The notes beneath the pieces were generated by a model that was given only the letters and a program-made list of their open reading frames with translations, did not search any database and was not told where the DNA came from. Shown here piece after piece: positions 61,770 through 64,000 of a stretch of DNA of 64,000 bases. The position numbers and the translations under genes are program-made. The stretch lies in assembly GCF_018861295.1 (NCBI RefSeq), contig NZ_JAHLDM010000024.1:22362-86361 (forward strand), written 5' to 3'. How positions within the stretch are numbered: the stretch's first letter is position 1; each line of letters opens with the position of its first letter. This DNA is from Clostridium_AD estertheticum_D (lineage in GTDB: Bacteria; Bacillota; Clostridia; Clostridiales; Clostridiaceae).

Positions 61770-62885
61770 ATGAAGCTTTTAAAAAACCTAAAACTTAATA
61801 AAAAATTTTTAAGAGAATTTGATTACATTACAATTATAGCTGTAATCTGTATTGCGATTTTGGGATGTGTAACTATTTATAGTGCTACTTATAACGTTTA
61901 TGGAAATCGCTATATTAAATTGCAAGGCATATTTTTAATATTAGGTCTTATTATGGTATATTTTTTCTTATTGTTTGATTATATATTGATAGAAAATTAT
62001 GCTGTCATAATATATTGGGCTGGTGTTATATTTTTAATAATTAATCATTTTTTTGGTTCTACTATAAATGGGGCTAAATCTTGGATAAATATTGGTAGCA
62101 TGGCAGTACAACCCTCAGAGTTTGCTAAAATTGGAATGATCATAATGCTAGCTAAGAAGATAGATGAAATGGAAGGAAAAATTGATAATCCTAAAAATTT
62201 ATTACAATTAATAATGTATGCAGCAATTCCAATGATACTAATTTTTAGACAACCGGATATGGGAATGACTATGGTTAGTTTCTTTATAGTACTCGGAATA
62301 GTTTTTATTGTAGGACTAGACTGGAAAATAATAACTGCAGGAATGATTTCTATTTTACTGTTACTTATAGGTGTATGGAATTCATCAATTATAAAACCTT
62401 ATCAAAAGGTAAGGCTTACGTCTTTTTTGGATCCTACTCAAAATACATCATCAAGTGGACTCCAGCTTGCTCAATCAACATTAACTGTAGGTTCAGGCGG
62501 ACTAACCGGTACCGGTTTCTTAAAAGGAGTGCAGTTTAACAACATTCCAGAACATTATACTGATTTTATTTTTGCTGTTTTAAGTGAAGAAAGGGGGCTT
62601 ATTGGTGTACTAATATTACTATTATTATATGGTATTGTTATATATAGATTAATTAAAATTGCAAAAAACTCCAAAGATATTTTTGGAACTGTAATAAGTG
62701 TAGGACTTGTATCTAATTTGTTATTTTCAATTTTACAAAATATAGGGATGAATATAGGAATTATGCCTATTACAGGAATAACACTTCCGTTTATGAGTTA
62801 TGGTGGCAGTTCTCTTTTAACAAGTTTTATGTTGTTAGGCCTTGTATTAAATATAGGGATGAGGCGAAATAAAATAAACTTTTAA
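61770..62885 (+). CDS. rodA: RodA/FtsW/SpoVE-family peptidoglycan polymerase
   Basis: A 371-residue SEDS-family glycosyltransferase with about 10 membrane segments. Motifs seen are GAKSWINIGSMAVQPSEFAKIGMI (about 95-118), FRQPDMGMTMV, and the C-terminal LPFMSYGGSSLLTSFMLLGLVLNI. The conserved catalytic-type Asp lies in the long loop after EHYTDFIFAVLSEERG. It polymerises lipid II for cell elongation (RodA), division (FtsW) or spore cortex (SpoVE). No partner PBP is adjacent, so the exact role is inferred; RodA is favoured by length and the N-terminus. Confidence 0.88.
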   Translation: MKLLKNLKLNKKFLREFDYITIIAVICIAILGCVTIYSATYNVYGNRYIKLQGIFLILGLIMVYFFLLFDYILIENYAVIIYWAGVIFLIINHFFGSTINGAKSWINIGSMAVQPSEFAKIGMIIMLAKKIDEMEGKIDNPKNLLQLIMYAAIPMILIFRQPDMGMTMVSFFIVLGIVFIVGLDWKIITAGMISILLLLIGVWNSSIIKPYQKVRLTSFLDPTQNTSSSGLQLAQSTLTVGSGGLTGTGFLKGVQFNNIPEHYTDFIFAVLSEERGLIGVLILLLLYGIVIYRLIKIAKNSKDIFGTVISVGLVSNLLFSILQNIGMNIGIMPITGITLPFMSYGGSSLLTSFMLLGLVLNIGMRRNKINF

Positions 62886-63071
62886 TATGCTTATAGTGTG
62901 AGAATACTAACAATATTCATTTGTATATCAGAAATTTCAATGCCCTTTATTTTGCTTGAAATTTTTCCCATTTGACTATTTAAATGATCCACTGATCTGA
63001 AACATTTCAAAGTTTGGAAGTTAAACAGACAAGCTATGTTGCTATTTACGATCTCTATTATATCTTAATTT

Positions 63072-64000
63072 TTAAAGTATTCTTCTTCCTGTTACAAACG
63101 ATGTTCTCCAATAACCACTTAGGGCTTCTATATGTACAAGTGTACCACTTTTTTGAGCTTCTATAAATTTGTTATTTCCAACATATATTCCTACATGCGC
63201 ATTGCCTATAAAAAAAACTAAGTCTCCTACTTCGAGATTATTTATGCTAACAGCACTACCTTCTCCTACTTGCTGATAAGTTGTTCTAGGTAAATTAACA
63301 CCGATACTCTTATAAATATACTGTACAAGTCCTGAGCAATCAAAACCACTAGTTGTTGTACCACCCCATATATAAGGTATTCCAATTAATTTACCTGCAT
63401 TTGCTATTAGAGATTTTTTTTGAGAAGCTGTACTTGGTACTGGTGTTGTAACTTTTGAAGTAATTACGAATGATTTTGCAATGTATCCCCATGTATTATT
63501 ATATTTAATTTTATAATAACCATTTAGAGTTCCATATAAATTTATATTATTTGTTGGATTAATAATACCAATAATATTATTACCTGTAGCTGCTGTTTTA
63601 CGTACATTTAAATACCATACTTTTGTGCTGCCTACCCCTATTTTGGTTGTACTAGATACCACTGGTATTTTAACCACTGCTGAAGTTGCAGACGTACTTA
63701 CGTATGATTTTGCAATGTATCCCCATGTGTTATTATATTTAATTTTATAATAACCATTTTGAGTTCCATATAAACTTATATTATTTGTTGGATTAATTGA
63801 ACCAATAATATTATTACCTGTAGCTGCTGTTTTACGTACATTTAAATACCATACTTTTGTACTGCCTACCCCAGTTTTGGTTGTACTAGCTAATGTACTA
63901 GATGCAACCGGTATTTTAACCACTGCTGAAGTTGCAGACGTACTTACGTATGATTTTGCAATGTATCCCCATGTGTTATTATATTTAATTTTATAATAAC
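63072..64000 (-). CDS. SH3-repeat NlpC/P60 peptidoglycan endopeptidase, 5' end outside window
   Basis: The C-terminal ~309 codons are visible and the frame stays open through the right edge. An apparent start at 63923 is only an internal GTG. There are at least two and a half tandem ~74-residue SH3-like units (VWYLNVRKTAATGNNIIGS, NPTNNISLYG, YYKIKYNNTWGYIAKSYV). An NlpC/P60 domain follows (catalytic Cys in WGGTTTSGFDCSGLVQYIY, His in GDLVFFIGNAHVGIYVG). It is likely exported and cuts D-Glu-meso-DAP bonds in the wall. The near-identical DNA repeats show recent unit duplication. Confidence 0.9.
   Translation of the reverse strand, partial: YYKIKYNNTWGYIAKSYVSTSATSAVVKIPVASSTLASTTKTGVGSTKVWYLNVRKTAATGNNIIGSINPTNNISLYGTQNGYYKIKYNNTWGYIAKSYVSTSATSAVVKIPVVSSTTKIGVGSTKVWYLNVRKTAATGNNIIGIINPTNNINLYGTLNGYYKIKYNNTWGYIAKSFVITSKVTTPVPSTASQKKSLIANAGKLIGIPYIWGGTTTSGFDCSGLVQYIYKSIGVNLPRTTYQQVGEGSAVSINNLEVGDLVFFIGNAHVGIYVGNNKFIEAQKSGTLVHIEALSGYWRTSFVTGRRIL

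Noticed and set aside
63072..63923. NlpC/P60 gene starting at 63923
   Set aside because: The frame stays open to the window edge and the repeat unit continues upstream; the GTG is internal.

Overview
The window looks like the chromosome of a low-GC, anaerobic, endospore-type Firmicute, most likely Clostridium sensu stricto. The evidence is the strongly AT-rich composition, AGGAGG-type ribosome binding sites before nearly every gene, a complete methylaspartate (glutamate mutase) amino-acid fermentation pathway, and typical clostridial families (DUF1659/DUF2922, oleate hydratase, MurNAc recycling). No rRNA or tRNA gene was found.

Region 1 (1-11.6 kb, minus strand) holds an MBL-hydrolase/iron-alcohol-dehydrogenase pair and then a full histidine-utilisation locus: hutH, permease, hutD, hutU, hutI, ftcD, a cyclodeaminase and hutG. 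Divergent from it is a ~1018-residue SARP/BTAD-AAA-TPR regulator (11.99-15.04 kb), probably the hut activator. Its -10 is covered by a perfect inverted repeat, and a CcpA cre-like site lies in the hutH leader.

Region 2 (15.1-26.5 kb) carries glutamate onward. A GntR regulator with twin operators heads glmS-glmL-glmE, methylaspartate ammonia-lyase and citDEF-type (citramalate) lyase subunits. The prosthetic-group genes citG (minus) and citC-citX (plus) follow. Together regions 1 and 2 encode histidine -> glutamate -> methylaspartate -> mesaconate -> (citramalate) -> acetate + pyruvate; only mesaconate hydratase is missing from the window.

Region 3 (26.5-36.5 kb) has a small ORF behind a structured leader, a GGDEF gene with a premature stop, a WYL regulator and a decayed NERD-HRDC gene. 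Next comes a second citDEF set that shares about 2.03 kb of apparently perfect identity with the first (recent gene conversion). It sits downstream of a 2-hydroxycarboxylate transporter that is divergent from a CitA/CitB-type two-component system.

Region 4 (36.5-43 kb) is accessory: Rpn-type remnant, DUF2922, DUF1659, a sigma-70-like factor, a DnaD-like protein, two divergent HTH regulators and a J-like/TPR/SEC-C protein. Region 5 (43-53.2 kb) has a TetR regulator, oleate hydratase, a secreted MBL protein lacking canonical metal ligands, small membrane proteins, an S66 peptidase, a candidate structured non-coding RNA (48.15-48.34 kb), and a graveyard of duplicated and deleted fragments of region 4 genes.

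Region 6 (53.3-58.3 kb) is a MurNAc recycling operon (murQ-murP-mupG-murR) with a convergent EIIA gene. Region 7 (58.5-61.4 kb) is a decaying toxin-antitoxin/defence-like patch: HEPN-MNT, a frameshifted HipA-like kinase and other fragments. Region 8 has a RodA/FtsW-family gene and the end of a repeat-rich SH3-NlpC/P60 cell-wall hydrolase running off the right edge.
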